From Gammaproteobacteria bacterium (GTDB lineage: Bacteria > Pseudomonadota > Gammaproteobacteria > SZUA-229): DNA of 64,000 nucleotides. This document shows positions 50,749 through 60,270 of this stretch, piece after piece. The stretch lies in assembly GCA_026195895.1 (NCBI GenBank), contig JAPHRO010000040.1, forward strand, positions 45,351-109,350, read 5' to 3'. Numbering within the stretch: position 1 is the stretch's first letter; every line of letters starts with the position of its first letter. The position numbers were made by a program, and so were the translations under genes. A model generated the notes under the pieces. That model had not been told where the DNA came from. It worked only from the letters and a program-made list of their open reading frames with translations, and did not search any database.

Positions 50749-51783
50749 ATGGATATTGCGCAATTACTGGCCTTTGGCGTGAAAAACGGCGCCTCTGATT
50801 TGCATCTGTCTGCCGGCCTGCCACCTATGATACGTGTTGATGGCGATGTTCGCCGTATTAATGTGGATGCCATGCCCCATGAAGAAATTCATGCCATGGT
50901 CTACGACATTATGAATGATAAGCAGCGTAAGACCTATGAGGAATACTGGGAAGTGGATTTTTCCTTCGAGATTCCTGGGCTTGCGCGTTTTCGTGTGAAC
51001 GCCTTTAATCATCACCGGGGGGCCGGTGCGGTGTTTCGTACCATTCCTTCCAAGATCCTGACACTCGAGGAACTCAACGCGCCGAAAATTTTTGAAGATA
51101 TCTCCAATACGCCGCGTGGCATTGTACTGGTAACGGGCCCCACCGGTTCAGGAAAATCCACCACCCTGGCGGGCATGGTGAACTATGTTAACGAAAACGA
51201 TTACGGCCATATTCTAACCATCGAAGATCCGATCGAATTCGTGCATGAAAGTAAAAAATGTCTGGTCAACCAGCGTGAGGTGCACAGGGATACCATGGGT
51301 TTCAGCGAAGCCCTGCGTTCAGCCCTGCGTGAAGACCCCGATGTTATTCTGGTGGGTGAGATGCGTGACCTGGAAACTATTCGACTGGCCTTGTCAGCAG
51401 CGGAAACCGGGCATCTGGTGTTCGGTACCCTGCATACCAGTTCGGCCGCCAAAACCGTAGACCGTATCGTGGATGTATTCCCGGCGGCGGAAAAAGACAT
51501 GGTGCGCGCCATGTTGTCTGAATCCCTGCGTGCCGTTATCTCACAAACCCTGCTGAAAAAAGTTGGCGGTGGCCGTGTGGCGGCTCACGAAATTATGATC
51601 GGTACACCGGCAATTCGTAATCTGATTCGTGAGAACAAAGTGGCGCAAATGTATTCGGCCATTCAAACCGGTCAGGGCATAGGTATGCAGACACTGGATC
51701 AGAACCTGAAAGATCTGGTGGATCGCGGCATAGTGACCAAAGATGAAGCGGGCACTAAAGCACAGAACAAGGATATGTTGTAA
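50749..51783 (+). CDS. pilT: Twitching motility ATPase PilT
   Basis: Hexameric ATPase that drives type IV pilus retraction. The 344-residue protein has the start MDIAQLLAFGVKNGASDLHL, Walker A GPTGSGKSTTLAGM, an Asp box, Walker B around VGEMRDLETIRLAL, the His box TGHLVFGTLHT and AIRNLIRENKVAQM near the C-terminus (the AIRNLIRE motif, needed for retraction in studied PilT proteins). Divergent from yggS and followed at once by two paralogues on the same strand. Confidence 0.96.
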   Translation: MDIAQLLAFGVKNGASDLHLSAGLPPMIRVDGDVRRINVDAMPHEEIHAMVYDIMNDKQRKTYEEYWEVDFSFEIPGLARFRVNAFNHHRGAGAVFRTIPSKILTLEELNAPKIFEDISNTPRGIVLVTGPTGSGKSTTLAGMVNYVNENDYGHILTIEDPIEFVHESKKCLVNQREVHRDTMGFSEALRSALREDPDVILVGEMRDLETIRLALSAAETGHLVFGTLHTSSAAKTVDRIVDVFPAAEKDMVRAMLSESLRAVISQTLLKKVGGGRVAAHEIMIGTPAIRNLIRENKVAQMYSAIQTGQGIGMQTLDQNLKDLVDRGIVTKDEAGTKAQNKDML

Positions 51784-51841
51784 ATCAATCGCGTTTACGA
51801 TGTTTCTATGAGTAAAAAAATAGTATTGACTGGAGAATGTA

Positions 51842-53014
51842 ATGGATAGAGATAAGGCCATCCGATACATGCACGATTTATTGCGCATGTTGGTGCAGAA
51901 AGATGGTTCTGATTTGTTTATCACCGTGGGTGCAGCACCTTCGATGAAAGTGGATGGCAGAATGACGCCGTTATCAAATCAGCCGCTATCCCCCGCGCAT
52001 ACCCAGACGCTGGTGCGTTCTATCATGAACGACAAGCAGCTGGGTGAGTTTGAAGCGCAGCAGGAAGTGAATTTTGCTATTAGCCTGCCCGGGGTATCCC
52101 GGTTTCGTGTCAATGCCTTCACCCAGCGTGGCTCCATGGGTATGGTGCTGCGTGTTATCCGCTCTGAAATCCCCAATTTTGAAGAATTAAACCTGCCACC
52201 GATTTTGCAGGACGTGGCCATGACCAAACGTGGACTGGTTATTTTTGTCGGCGCCACCGGTTCGGGTAAATCATCTTCACTGGCGGCGATGATTGGCTAT
52301 CGGAATGAAAATAGTTTTGGCCATATTATTACCATCGAAGACCCGATCGAATTTGTACACCAGCATAAAAGCTGTATCGTCACGCAGCGAGAAGTGGGCG
52401 TAGATACAGAAAATTATGATATTGCGTTGAAGAATACTTTGCGTCAGGCGCCCGATGTTATCCTGATCGGTGAGATTCGTGATCGCGATACCATGGAATA
52501 TGCCATCGCGTTTGCTGAAACGGGGCATTTATGCCTTAGTACGCTGCATGCCAATAGCACTAACCAGGCACTGGATCGTATTATCAACTTTTTCCCGGAA
52601 GAGCGCCGGCCGCAGTTGCTGATGGATTTATCGCTCAATCTGAAATCTTTGATATCACAACGGCTGATTCCATTACGCGGTGGTGAAGGTCGTACACCGG
52701 CGGTTGAAGTTATGCTGAATACGCCGTTGATGTCGGATCTGATCTTTAAGGGTAAGGTGCATGAGATGAAAGAACTCATGGCCAAATCCAATGAGTATGG
52801 CATGATCACTTTCGACCAGGCATTATTTGAATTATATGAAGACGGTATGATTACCTATGAAGATGCCTTGCGGAATGCAGACTCTATTAATGACCTGCGT
52901 CTACGTATCAAGCTAAAAGGTAAGGATGCGCAAGGTGGCCAGGAGCTGATGTCTGAAGTCGAAGGTCTTAGAATGGAAGAAGACGAAAAAGATAATAAGC
53001 ATCGGATGCGTTAA
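51842..53014 (+). CDS. pilU: PilU-type pilus retraction ATPase
   Basis: PilT paralogue of 390 residues with the PilU pattern: LRMLVQKDGSDLFITVGAAP, RFRVNAFTQRGSMGMVLRVI, Walker A GATGSGKSSSLAAM, GEIRDRDTMEYAIAFAETGH and FFPEERRPQLLMDLSLNLK. PilU aids PilT under load. It starts 58 bp after pilT and is followed 17 bp later by a third family member. Confidence 0.93.
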   Translation: MDRDKAIRYMHDLLRMLVQKDGSDLFITVGAAPSMKVDGRMTPLSNQPLSPAHTQTLVRSIMNDKQLGEFEAQQEVNFAISLPGVSRFRVNAFTQRGSMGMVLRVIRSEIPNFEELNLPPILQDVAMTKRGLVIFVGATGSGKSSSLAAMIGYRNENSFGHIITIEDPIEFVHQHKSCIVTQREVGVDTENYDIALKNTLRQAPDVILIGEIRDRDTMEYAIAFAETGHLCLSTLHANSTNQALDRIINFFPEERRPQLLMDLSLNLKSLISQRLIPLRGGEGRTPAVEVMLNTPLMSDLIFKGKVHEMKELMAKSNEYGMITFDQALFELYEDGMITYEDALRNADSINDLRLRIKLKGKDAQGGQELMSEVEGLRMEEDEKDNKHRMR

Positions 53015-53031
53015 AACCAAACAGGTAACGA

Positions 53032-54168
53032 ATGAATCTCCAACCCTATTTAAAATTGATGGCTGAACGTAATGGTTCCGATATATTTTTTACCACGGGC
53101 GCCCCGGTGAGTATGAATATAGAAGGAAAAATGCACGCCATAGGTAAGACCCCGCTGGAACCGGGAATGACCAAACAGATTGCTTACAGCGTCATGGATG
53201 AACAGCAGAAAATGGGGTTTGAAGCGACCCTGGAAATGAATCTGGGTATGTCGATAAAAGACATTGGTCGCTTTCGTATAAATATTTATACCCAGCGCGG
53301 TGAAGTGTCCATGGTTATCCGTTACATTAAAGCGGATGTGCCAACCATTGATGAACTTAATCTGCCGGCAAAACTGAAAGATCTTGTCATGCAGCGCAAA
53401 GGCCTGATTCTGGTTGTTGGCTCAACGGGCTCCGGTAAATCCACCAGTCTGGCCGCGATGATTAATCATCGCAGTTCTGCCATGCCAGGGCATATCCTGA
53501 CCATTGAAGATCCTATTGAATATACCTTCAAGCATAATAAATCCATTGTCGGTCAGCGTGAAGTAGGGCTGGATACCTTGTCCTATGAAAATGCCTTGCG
53601 CGAAGCCATGCGTGAAGCACCGGATGTCATTATGATTGGTGAGGTGCGCGATCGTGAAACGATGGAAGCGGCTATTCAGTACGCGGATACCGGTCATTTA
53701 TGTTTGACCACTTTGCATGCGGTAAACGCTAATCAGACGCTGGATCGTATTATCAGTTTCTTCCCGCCCGATGCGCGCAACCAGATTCTGATGGATATGT
53801 CGATGAATCTGAATGCGATTATTTCACAGCGGCTGGTATCGGGGCTGAGCGGTAAGCGAATTGCGGCGCTGGAGATTCTGGTTAATTCGCCTTATATTTC
53901 AGAGTTGATGCGGCGCGGTGATTTCCATGAAATCAAGGAGATCATGGAGAAAGGCGAGGCCGATGGTATGCAGACCTTCGACCAGTCGCTGTATAATCTG
54001 TTTAAAGATGGCAAAATTGATATTAAAACGGCGTTGTCACATGCGGACTCTCGCAGCAATCTGGAATGGAAAATTAATTTTGGCGGCGGTGTGAAAGATA
54101 TTGCTGATTCGGAGAAGGATGAAACCTTGCGATTTAATGCCAATGATGAATTGCCCGAGGTTAAATAA
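53032..54168 (+). CDS. Third PilT/PilU-family ATPase
   Basis: A 378-residue PilU-like ATPase, next to pilU. Conserved features are LKLMAERNGSDIFFTTGAPV, RFRINIYTQRGEVSMVIRYI, Walker A GSTGSGKSTSLAAM, GEVRDRETMEAAIQYADTGH and FFPPDARNQILMDMSMNLNA. The sequence is clearly distinct from the upstream PilU, not a recent duplicate, and it has a C-terminal acidic extension (DSEKDETLRFNAND). Many gammaproteobacteria have only PilT and PilU; a third copy may tune retraction or act in another pilus or secretion system. A terminator follows. Confidence 0.9.
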   Translation: MNLQPYLKLMAERNGSDIFFTTGAPVSMNIEGKMHAIGKTPLEPGMTKQIAYSVMDEQQKMGFEATLEMNLGMSIKDIGRFRINIYTQRGEVSMVIRYIKADVPTIDELNLPAKLKDLVMQRKGLILVVGSTGSGKSTSLAAMINHRSSAMPGHILTIEDPIEYTFKHNKSIVGQREVGLDTLSYENALREAMREAPDVIMIGEVRDRETMEAAIQYADTGHLCLTTLHAVNANQTLDRIISFFPPDARNQILMDMSMNLNAIISQRLVSGLSGKRIAALEILVNSPYISELMRRGDFHEIKEIMEKGEADGMQTFDQSLYNLFKDGKIDIKTALSHADSRSNLEWKINFGGGVKDIADSEKDETLRFNANDELPEVK

Positions 54169-54171
54169 CGC

Positions 54172-54202
54172 AGACTGGCTAAGCCTTAAGCCAGTCTTTT
54201 TC
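54172..54202 (+). terminator. Rho-independent terminator after pilT cluster
   Basis: AGACTGGCT (54172-54180) pairs perfectly with AGCCAGTCT (54189-54197), followed by TTTTT. It ends the pilT-pilU-paralogue transcript just after the last stop. Confidence 0.92.
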
Positions 54203-54212
54203 TGATATCGTT

Positions 54213-54551
54213 TTATTTATCCAGTTTATCAGCGCAGGCGATGCAATACTCTGCATAGGGTACAACATCTAATCGCTGCTGCGGGATTTCGTTACCACAT
54301 TCAACACAGATGCCATACTCGCCTGCTTTGATACGCAACAGGGCATTATCAATTTTCATCACGGCCTGTTTGGCGTCGTCATCCAGTGCGTCCAGCACAT
54401 CATCATTTTCACGTTGCGTGACCTGTTCGGCAAAATCTTTTTCCACGGCTTCCTCGGTATGCCAGGTATCTTTGTGAATGGCTTCCCTGCGTTTCACATA
54501 GTCGGCACGTAGCGCCCTTAGCTGGTTTTCAAATTTATCGGTGGATTGCAT
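54213..54551 (-). CDS. DksA/TraR-type zinc-finger protein
   Basis: Short DksA relative of 112 residues. The zinc site is Cys82-x2-Cys85 ... Cys103-x2-Cys106 (CVEC and CIAC). The coiled-coil region carries an acidic DxxDDxA-type tip (DVLDALDDDA, residues 51-60), as in proteins that reach into the RNA polymerase secondary channel. The length is between TraR and DksA. It is convergent with the pilT cluster; the YdcH-like gene lies upstream on the same strand. Whether it modulates transcription like DksA cannot be read from the sequence. Confidence 0.85.
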   Translation of the reverse strand: MQSTDKFENQLRALRADYVKRREAIHKDTWHTEEAVEKDFAEQVTQRENDDVLDALDDDAKQAVMKIDNALLRIKAGEYGICVECGNEIPQQRLDVVPYAEYCIACADKLDK

Positions 54552-54582
54552 GTGAAATTTCTCGATGTAGGTTTTTATTCGT

Positions 54583-54819
54583 TTACTTTATGATGATAGC
54601 GTAAAGATCGTCCTTGTGTTTTAGTCGTTTCTTTTTCAATTCTTCCAGATATTCATCGGAAGTGTTTTCTGCCCCTTCTTCAATTTTACGCACTTCACGA
54701 TCCAGTTCATGATATTCGTTAAATAAACGGGAAAAATGGTTGTCCGAAATTTTTAGCTGGTGAATACGGTCTTTATGTTCCGGGAATTCATGGATAAGGT
54801 CGTGTTTTTCTATTAGCAT
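54583..54819 (-). CDS. YdcH/DUF465 family protein
   Basis: Small helical protein of 78 residues with HDLIHEFPEHKDRIHQLKIS, FNEYHELDREVRKIE and YLEELKKKRLKHKDDLYAII, matching DUF465 (YdcH). It is predicted to be a coiled-coil dimer; function unknown. It is followed 31 bp later by the DksA-like gene on the same strand. The 240 bp upstream (54820-55060) contain no gene. Confidence 0.85.
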   Translation of the reverse strand: MLIEKHDLIHEFPEHKDRIHQLKISDNHFSRLFNEYHELDREVRKIEEGAENTSDEYLEELKKKRLKHKDDLYAIIIK

Positions 54820-55060
54820 TACTAGTCCTTCATACTTAAGTTAAAGTCAGAATTAAAATTTTTCTTACCCCAACCATAGTCCTATGGGGGATGTCTTATT
54901 TTGATCTTGCGCAAATTTAGCGGCTACATTGTCTGGATAGTTGGTCTTTGTTCAGTCGCGAAGTTTTCTGGGGGCAGCGTATAAAACAATTTTATCTTAT
55001 TGGGCTATGCTATGACTTTTTATAGTGGCCAGCTTCTGTAATAGCCACAGCTTTTAGTAA

Positions 55061-55582
55061 TCAGCCAAAAAACCAGTAACAAACGATCACCGCGGCAATA
55101 AAACCTGTGGCATCGGCAATCAGTCCGGCATGGAGTGCATGCCGCGTGCGTTTAATACCAACCGCACCAAAATAAACCGCCAGTACATAGAGGGTGGTTT
55201 CGGTCGATCCAAACATGGTGGCGGCTATTTTTACAATCATGGAATCCTCACCATGGGTCTGGATCAGCTCCGCCAGTACGCCAACGGAACCGCTGCCGGT
55301 CATCGGGCGTATTATGGCCATGGGTAAAATTTCAGTCGGAATGCCCAGCAGCGAAAATGCCGGCGCAATAAAATTGATCATGCTTTCCATGGCGCCACTG
55401 GCCCGGAACATGGCGATGGCAAACAGTATGGCAATTAAATAGGGAATGATTCTGACGGCCGTGGTGAAGCCTTCTTTGGCGCCTTCGACAAATTCTTCAT
55501 AGACGCTGACTTTTTTATACAGGCCGTGGCTTATTATAAATAGCATCAGCAGCGGAATAATTAATGCAGTCAGTTGTTGCAC
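55061..55582 (-). CDS. SpmB-like nucleoside recognition membrane protein
   Basis: Protein of 173 residues with about four transmembrane segments and the nucleoside-recognition (Gate) motif AIIRPMTGSGSVGVLAELIQ. The segment YEEFVEGAKEGFTTAVRIIP is characteristic of SpmB. SpmA and SpmB are usually paired and were named from spore maturation in Bacillus, but similar pairs occur in many non-spore formers. Its start overlaps the stop of the spmA-like gene by one base. Confidence 0.88.
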   Translation of the reverse strand: MQQLTALIIPLLMLFIISHGLYKKVSVYEEFVEGAKEGFTTAVRIIPYLIAILFAIAMFRASGAMESMINFIAPAFSLLGIPTEILPMAIIRPMTGSGSVGVLAELIQTHGEDSMIVKIAATMFGSTETTLYVLAVYFGAVGIKRTRHALHAGLIADATGFIAAVIVCYWFFG

Positions 55583-56469
55583 TATTTGTTCCCCAGTCTG
55601 GCATAGGTTTTCGCGGCGATGATGGCCGCAATAGTGGATGCTGATGTAGCCAGTATGATGGGTATCATCAATTCACTAACCCCCGTTCCCATAATGGCAA
55701 TGAGTGTCACCGGGGGTAACAGTTGCACGCTTGACGTGTTCAGTGCCAGAAACATACACATTGAATTGCTGGCTTTGTCTTTAGTTTCATTCAGCGTTTG
55801 TAGTTGCTGCATGGCCTTTATGCCCAGCGGCGTTGCGGCATTGCCCAGACCAAGAATATTGGCTGCCAGATTCAGGCTGATACTGCCGAGGGCAGGGTGG
55901 TCTTTGGGGATGTCCGGAAACAGCCAGCGCAATAGTGGTCGAATGACTTTAACAAATATGAATATCAGCCCGCTTTTTTCAGCGATGCGCATTAAGCCCA
56001 GCCAGAGACCCATGATCCCGGCCAGGCCGATGGCTAATTTCACGGCAAATTCCGCCATATCGAATGCTGCACTGGAAATGGCGCGTAGTTTTACCCAGTG
56101 CACTTCGGGGAGCGTGAAAGTAATTTGCTGTTGCTGTGTATCAAGTTCGACCACTCTGGCGCGTAACTGGGTTTTATTTTCCCCTGGCTGATGTTCTGCA
56201 ATGCGCAGCCAGGATTCAGGCAGTTGCAGCCGGTTCTGCGTATTTACCGGTATAATCAATTCATGGCTGTGCTTACGAGTGTGTATGCGTGCTTGCAGTA
56301 TTTTGCTGAGGTGATGCAGCGTGATTGTCTGATTATCGTCGGCAGGGGTATAGTGTGTTTGTATGGTTTTGCCGTTGTTGTATGGATTCGACCATTCGTC
56401 TGCAAGGTCATGGCCCAGTGCAAAAACGATACTGATAATAATGAGTCCGGCCCAGATTGTATTAAGCAT
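55582..56469 (-). CDS. SpmA-like nucleoside recognition membrane protein
   Basis: Protein of 295 residues with about five transmembrane helices. SpmA landmarks are LNTIWAGLIIISIVFAL, the LGLMRIAEKSGL helix, LNLAANILGLGNAATPLGIK and ASTIAAIIAAKTYARL. Between the first and second helices there is a hydrophilic insert of about 120 residues (about 22-140) containing beta-like strands; it resembles the large periplasmic insert of proteobacterial SpmA proteins. It is operonic with the spmB-like gene and divergent from the Deg7-like gene with 32 bp between starts. Confidence 0.85.
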   Translation of the reverse strand: MLNTIWAGLIIISIVFALGHDLADEWSNPYNNGKTIQTHYTPADDNQTITLHHLSKILQARIHTRKHSHELIIPVNTQNRLQLPESWLRIAEHQPGENKTQLRARVVELDTQQQQITFTLPEVHWVKLRAISSAAFDMAEFAVKLAIGLAGIMGLWLGLMRIAEKSGLIFIFVKVIRPLLRWLFPDIPKDHPALGSISLNLAANILGLGNAATPLGIKAMQQLQTLNETKDKASNSMCMFLALNTSSVQLLPPVTLIAIMGTGVSELMIPIILATSASTIAAIIAAKTYARLGNK

Positions 56470-56501
56470 TTTTATCCAGATTTATAAAACAGGCTTGAAA
56501 A

Positions 56502-59303
56502 ATGAACAGATTATTGCCGTTGCTAGTGTGTTTGTTATTGCTACCCAATGCAAAGGCTAACACCGAATCTGGCTGGAGCAAAACATTACAGCGAGTCGCT
56601 AACTCGGTAGTGAGTATTCGGGTGGATGCCGCCCGGTCTTTTGATACCGCAGCCAGCAGCAGTTCGCAGGCAACCGGTTTTGTTGTCGATGCCGAGCGCG
56701 GGCTGATACTCACCAATCGTCATGTGGTGCAATCTGGCCCGGTGGTTGCAGAAGCATTATTTTCCAATCGCGAAGAAGTTGAGCTTAAACCGCTGTATCG
56801 AGATCCGGTGCATGATTTTGGTTTTTTTCAATATGATCCTGAAAAACTGCAATTCCTCAAACCCGTTTCTTTACAGTTAAAACCGGAAAAAGCCAGAGTT
56901 GGTGTTGATATTCGTATCGTGGGCAATGATGCCGGTGAGCAATTATCTATTCTGGCCGGCACGCTGGCCCGACTGGATCGGAGTGCGCCTTACTATGGTT
57001 CGGCGCGATATAATGATTTCAACACTTTTTATTATCAGTCGGCCTCTGGCGTCTCCGGTGGTTCGTCGGGTTCGCCGGTCATTGATATCGATGGTGATGT
57101 GTTTGCACTTAATGCCGGTGGCAGTCGCAAGGCGGCTTCCAGTTTCTTTCTGCCGTTACAGTCGGTGGTCCGCGCCCTGAAATTAATCCAGCAGAACAGA
57201 CCGGTAACGCGCGGCACCTTACAGACAACGCTCGTTTATGAGCCTTATGATGAAGTCAGGCGTTTAGGTTTAAGGGCGGAAGTAGAAGCGCAATTACGCC
57301 AGGTAAATAATGGTACCGGTTTGCTGGTGGTGCAACGCACCTTACCTGAAGGTCCTGCGGACGGTATTTTACAGCCCGGTGATATTGTGTTGAAAGGCTG
57401 GGCTAAAAATCAGTCGCCGCAATGGCTGCGCCAGTTTGATGAATTCGAAGCCTTGCTGGACAGCAATGTCGGCAAGCCGATCCATTTGCTGGTCGAGCGA
57501 AACAGTAAAACCGTGCAGTTAAAACTAACCGTGGCCGATCTGCATGCGATTACGCCGGATCGTTATATCGAATTTGGCGGTGCCCTGGTGCATCAGTTGT
57601 CCTATCAGCAGGCGCGTCATTTAAACCGCCCGCTAGCTGGTGTCTATGTGGCCGAGTCAGGCTTTGTATTTTCCACTGCCGGGATTCCAGTCGGTGCGGT
57701 TATTCTCAAGGTCGATAATAAACCGGTTCGAACGCTGGATGATTTTGAAAAAATATTAAATCAACTGGCCGATGATCAGCAGGTGACGGTGCATTTCATT
57801 ACCTTTAAAGAAAGCAAGCGTACCCATGTGTCGATCATGAATATGGATCGTGAGTGGTTTAGCCTGCAGAAATGTTATCGAGATGATGTAACCGGCACCT
57901 GGCCGTGCGTCGATTTACCCAAAGGCCCGGCGCCTGAAAAACCTAAATCATCCCAGGTTCGATTTGTGAAATATAAAGATGCCAGAGCCAACCGGCTATC
58001 TTCATCAATTATTCACGTGCAATTTGATTTGCCTTTTAAAGCAGACGGTGTGCAGGAAACCCATTACGGTGGCGCAGGGCTCATCGTCGATGCAGAAAAC
58101 GGTTTAGTCGTTGTCGACAGGAATACAGTACCTATACCCATGGGCGATGTACGCATGATTTTTGCTGGCGCCGTGGATATTCCCGGACAGGTTTTATTTG
58201 TGCATCCCTTACATAACTTCGCTATTTTAAAATATGATCCGTCGTTACTCGGTGATTCAAAAACAACTTCGGCTAAATTGCTAAATAAAAAACTCGAAAC
58301 AGGTGATAAGGTCTGGCTGGTGGGTATCAGGACAGACCATAGTTTATTGTCCGAACCGATGACGATTGCATCGATAGATCCACTGGAATTTTCCATCCCT
58401 AAAATTCCGGCGTTTCGGGAATCTAATCTTGATGTAATCAGTTTGAATAATGCACCCTATACCCGGGGTGGTGTGCTGGCAGATGAACAGGGCAATGTGG
58501 TATCGCTATGGGCCAGCTTTTCCTATGGTTCCGGCAGTGAATTCAAACAGTTTGAATGGGGCATGCCGATTGATATTATTCAGCAGCAACTGGCGCAATG
58601 GCATTGTTGTAAGTCCTTTGATATTAAATCTCTGGAAGTGGAATTGGCCACACTCACTATTGCCCAGGCCAGGAAGCTGGGCCTGCCCGATCAGTGGTTA
58701 AAAAAATTCCAGCAGGATGATCAAAAACGTCAGGTGATTGCCATATCCCGTCTGGTAGCGGGCACCGATGCGGCAGAAAAACTACAGGAAGGGGATTTGT
58801 TGCTGGCAATTGATGGCACACTGGTCAGGACATTTCGTGACGTTGAAAAGCTGAGTAATAAAGACAGGCTCAAGCTGACTATTGTTCGTGCGGCAAAAGA
58901 AATATTGCTCGAAGTCGAAACAAAAAAATTAAATGGCAGGGGAACCGAACGTGTTGTGCAATGGGCCGGCGCATTGATTCAAAATCCCTATCGCGCACTG
59001 GCCTATCAGCGGGGCATTAAACCCGAAGGGGTGCACGTATCCCATGTCTGGAGTGGTTCCCCGGCGAATCGTTATGGTCTCGGTGTTACCCATCGCATCA
59101 TCGAAGTGAATGGCCATGCGATTACTGATCTGGATGACTTTATAAAATATGTGACCGCAGTAAGAAATAACGACTTTGTACAGTTAAAAGTACACGATCT
59201 GATTGAGCGTGAATCGGTAATCACGCTAAAGCAAAATAATCGTTACTGGCCGATCCGGGAAGTCGCCAGAAATAATGGGGAATGGTTGAGTCGTGGCCTG
59301 TAA
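56502..59303 (+). CDS. Deg7/Nma111-like protease, large multi-PDZ protein
   Basis: Exported 933-residue protein with a signal peptide (about 1-19). Residues 30-235 are an active trypsin-like domain: His74 in LTNRHVV, Asp105 in PVHDFGFFQYDP and Ser189 in GGSSGSPV. PDZ-like domains follow at about 260-340 and 350-435. A second protease-like domain at about 495-700 is degenerate: its His site reads VVDRNTV and no Gly-x-Ser-Gly follows. Further PDZ-like segments are at about 720-800 and 820-915. This two-protease, four-PDZ layout is that of yeast Nma111 and plant Deg7, far larger than DegP, and is known in some gammaproteobacteria. Divergent from spmA; substrate unknown. Confidence 0.88.
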   Translation: MNRLLPLLVCLLLLPNAKANTESGWSKTLQRVANSVVSIRVDAARSFDTAASSSSQATGFVVDAERGLILTNRHVVQSGPVVAEALFSNREEVELKPLYRDPVHDFGFFQYDPEKLQFLKPVSLQLKPEKARVGVDIRIVGNDAGEQLSILAGTLARLDRSAPYYGSARYNDFNTFYYQSASGVSGGSSGSPVIDIDGDVFALNAGGSRKAASSFFLPLQSVVRALKLIQQNRPVTRGTLQTTLVYEPYDEVRRLGLRAEVEAQLRQVNNGTGLLVVQRTLPEGPADGILQPGDIVLKGWAKNQSPQWLRQFDEFEALLDSNVGKPIHLLVERNSKTVQLKLTVADLHAITPDRYIEFGGALVHQLSYQQARHLNRPLAGVYVAESGFVFSTAGIPVGAVILKVDNKPVRTLDDFEKILNQLADDQQVTVHFITFKESKRTHVSIMNMDREWFSLQKCYRDDVTGTWPCVDLPKGPAPEKPKSSQVRFVKYKDARANRLSSSIIHVQFDLPFKADGVQETHYGGAGLIVDAENGLVVVDRNTVPIPMGDVRMIFAGAVDIPGQVLFVHPLHNFAILKYDPSLLGDSKTTSAKLLNKKLETGDKVWLVGIRTDHSLLSEPMTIASIDPLEFSIPKIPAFRESNLDVISLNNAPYTRGGVLADEQGNVVSLWASFSYGSGSEFKQFEWGMPIDIIQQQLAQWHCCKSFDIKSLEVELATLTIAQARKLGLPDQWLKKFQQDDQKRQVIAISRLVAGTDAAEKLQEGDLLLAIDGTLVRTFRDVEKLSNKDRLKLTIVRAAKEILLEVETKKLNGRGTERVVQWAGALIQNPYRALAYQRGIKPEGVHVSHVWSGSPANRYGLGVTHRIIEVNGHAITDLDDFIKYVTAVRNNDFVQLKVHDLIERESVITLKQNNRYWPIREVARNNGEWLSRGL

Positions 59304-59487
59304 GCAGAGGTATCAGGCAGAGATATATCATAATTAATCAGAGTTACCTTAATACTGGAGACAATATTTCTGTATCTGCTCATGAATTGTCAGATATGGA
59401 TATTGTGTATAGTATTGGGAGTCTGTATGTATCATTGTTAGCTTTTGTGATTGTATTATATTAAGACATAACTACACTTAAATATTT

Positions 59488-60093
59488 ATGAACAGAAAAA
59501 ACCTAATTGAAGTTAGCAAATGGAAAATCAGTATTGGTATAATTGGCACCATAGTCGCTTTTCTTTTGAGTAATTTCTGGTCTTATTCATCAGGACAAAA
59601 TAGCAACAGGTCATTACTAATTGATACGCTTTCAAAATATAATGATTTTTATATAGAGGTTAGAAAGAACGAAAAAACAGCATGCGAAAACGGCCAACTT
59701 CGCGGCTTATATTTGTCCAGGTTCAATTCTATGCTCCCAGTAATTCAAGGAGAAATTAAAGCCCCATACGACACACCGTGCCCACTGACCCCATTGGCTC
59801 TTAAGCCACCTACTCTGACTGGAATAGAATTTAATACTAAGTGGGAATCTTGGGATGAATTTAAAAGCAACCCCAATCCCCACATGACATTTGCATTAGG
59901 TAAGTTAGGGATTTTAGCTGTTCCATTGGATGAGGATTGGAAAATCTTTATTACTAAATGGCGGAATGACATTATCAAAAGAATCGAAGAAGGCACAATG
60001 AAGTGCCCTAGTGACAGGCCTTGCATACACACATTAGTTAAGCACCCTAAAGAGAATAAAGAAGAAAGAAGAAAGAAGAAAGAAGAAAAATAG
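59488..60093 (+). CDS. Hypothetical membrane-anchored protein with heptanucleotide repeats
   Basis: Unrecognised protein of 201 residues with one transmembrane segment (about 14-31) followed by a hydrophilic domain that contains four Cys in two pairs (CENG ... TPCPL and MKCPS ... PCIHT). The last 12 codons are a K/E/R-rich tail encoded by a (GAAGAAA) tandem at 60061-60088. A change in repeat number would alter the frame and tail, as in phase-variable genes. AT-rich composition. Starts at ATG with weak ribosome site. Confidence 0.55.
   Translation: MNRKNLIEVSKWKISIGIIGTIVAFLLSNFWSYSSGQNSNRSLLIDTLSKYNDFYIEVRKNEKTACENGQLRGLYLSRFNSMLPVIQGEIKAPYDTPCPLTPLALKPPTLTGIEFNTKWESWDEFKSNPNPHMTFALGKLGILAVPLDEDWKIFITKWRNDIIKRIEEGTMKCPSDRPCIHTLVKHPKENKEERRKKKEEK
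60061..60088 (+). repeat. Four 7 bp tandem repeats in coding sequence
   Basis: GAAGAAA repeated four times, with partial extension on both sides, at the 3' end of the 59488-60093 gene. The 7 bp period is not a multiple of three. After it, 60094-60270 contains no gene. Confidence 0.85.
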
Positions 60094-60270
60094 AAATCAA
60101 TTAATGAATAAGCTAACAAAACCCTAAAAGAAAAAGCTCGATCTAGTGACTTCTATTTTTTGTGGCAAATGAATCAATAACAAAACAGGGGGCAGAAGCG
60201 CCTCATTTTTTATGGTAACTGAACATAGTCGCAATTTGCAATTGCACACCACATTCACATGGATAAATAA

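Noticed and set aside
59282..59464. Open frame of 60 codons after the Deg7-like gene
   Set aside because: It overlaps the end of the previous gene, has no ribosome site and no recognisable features.
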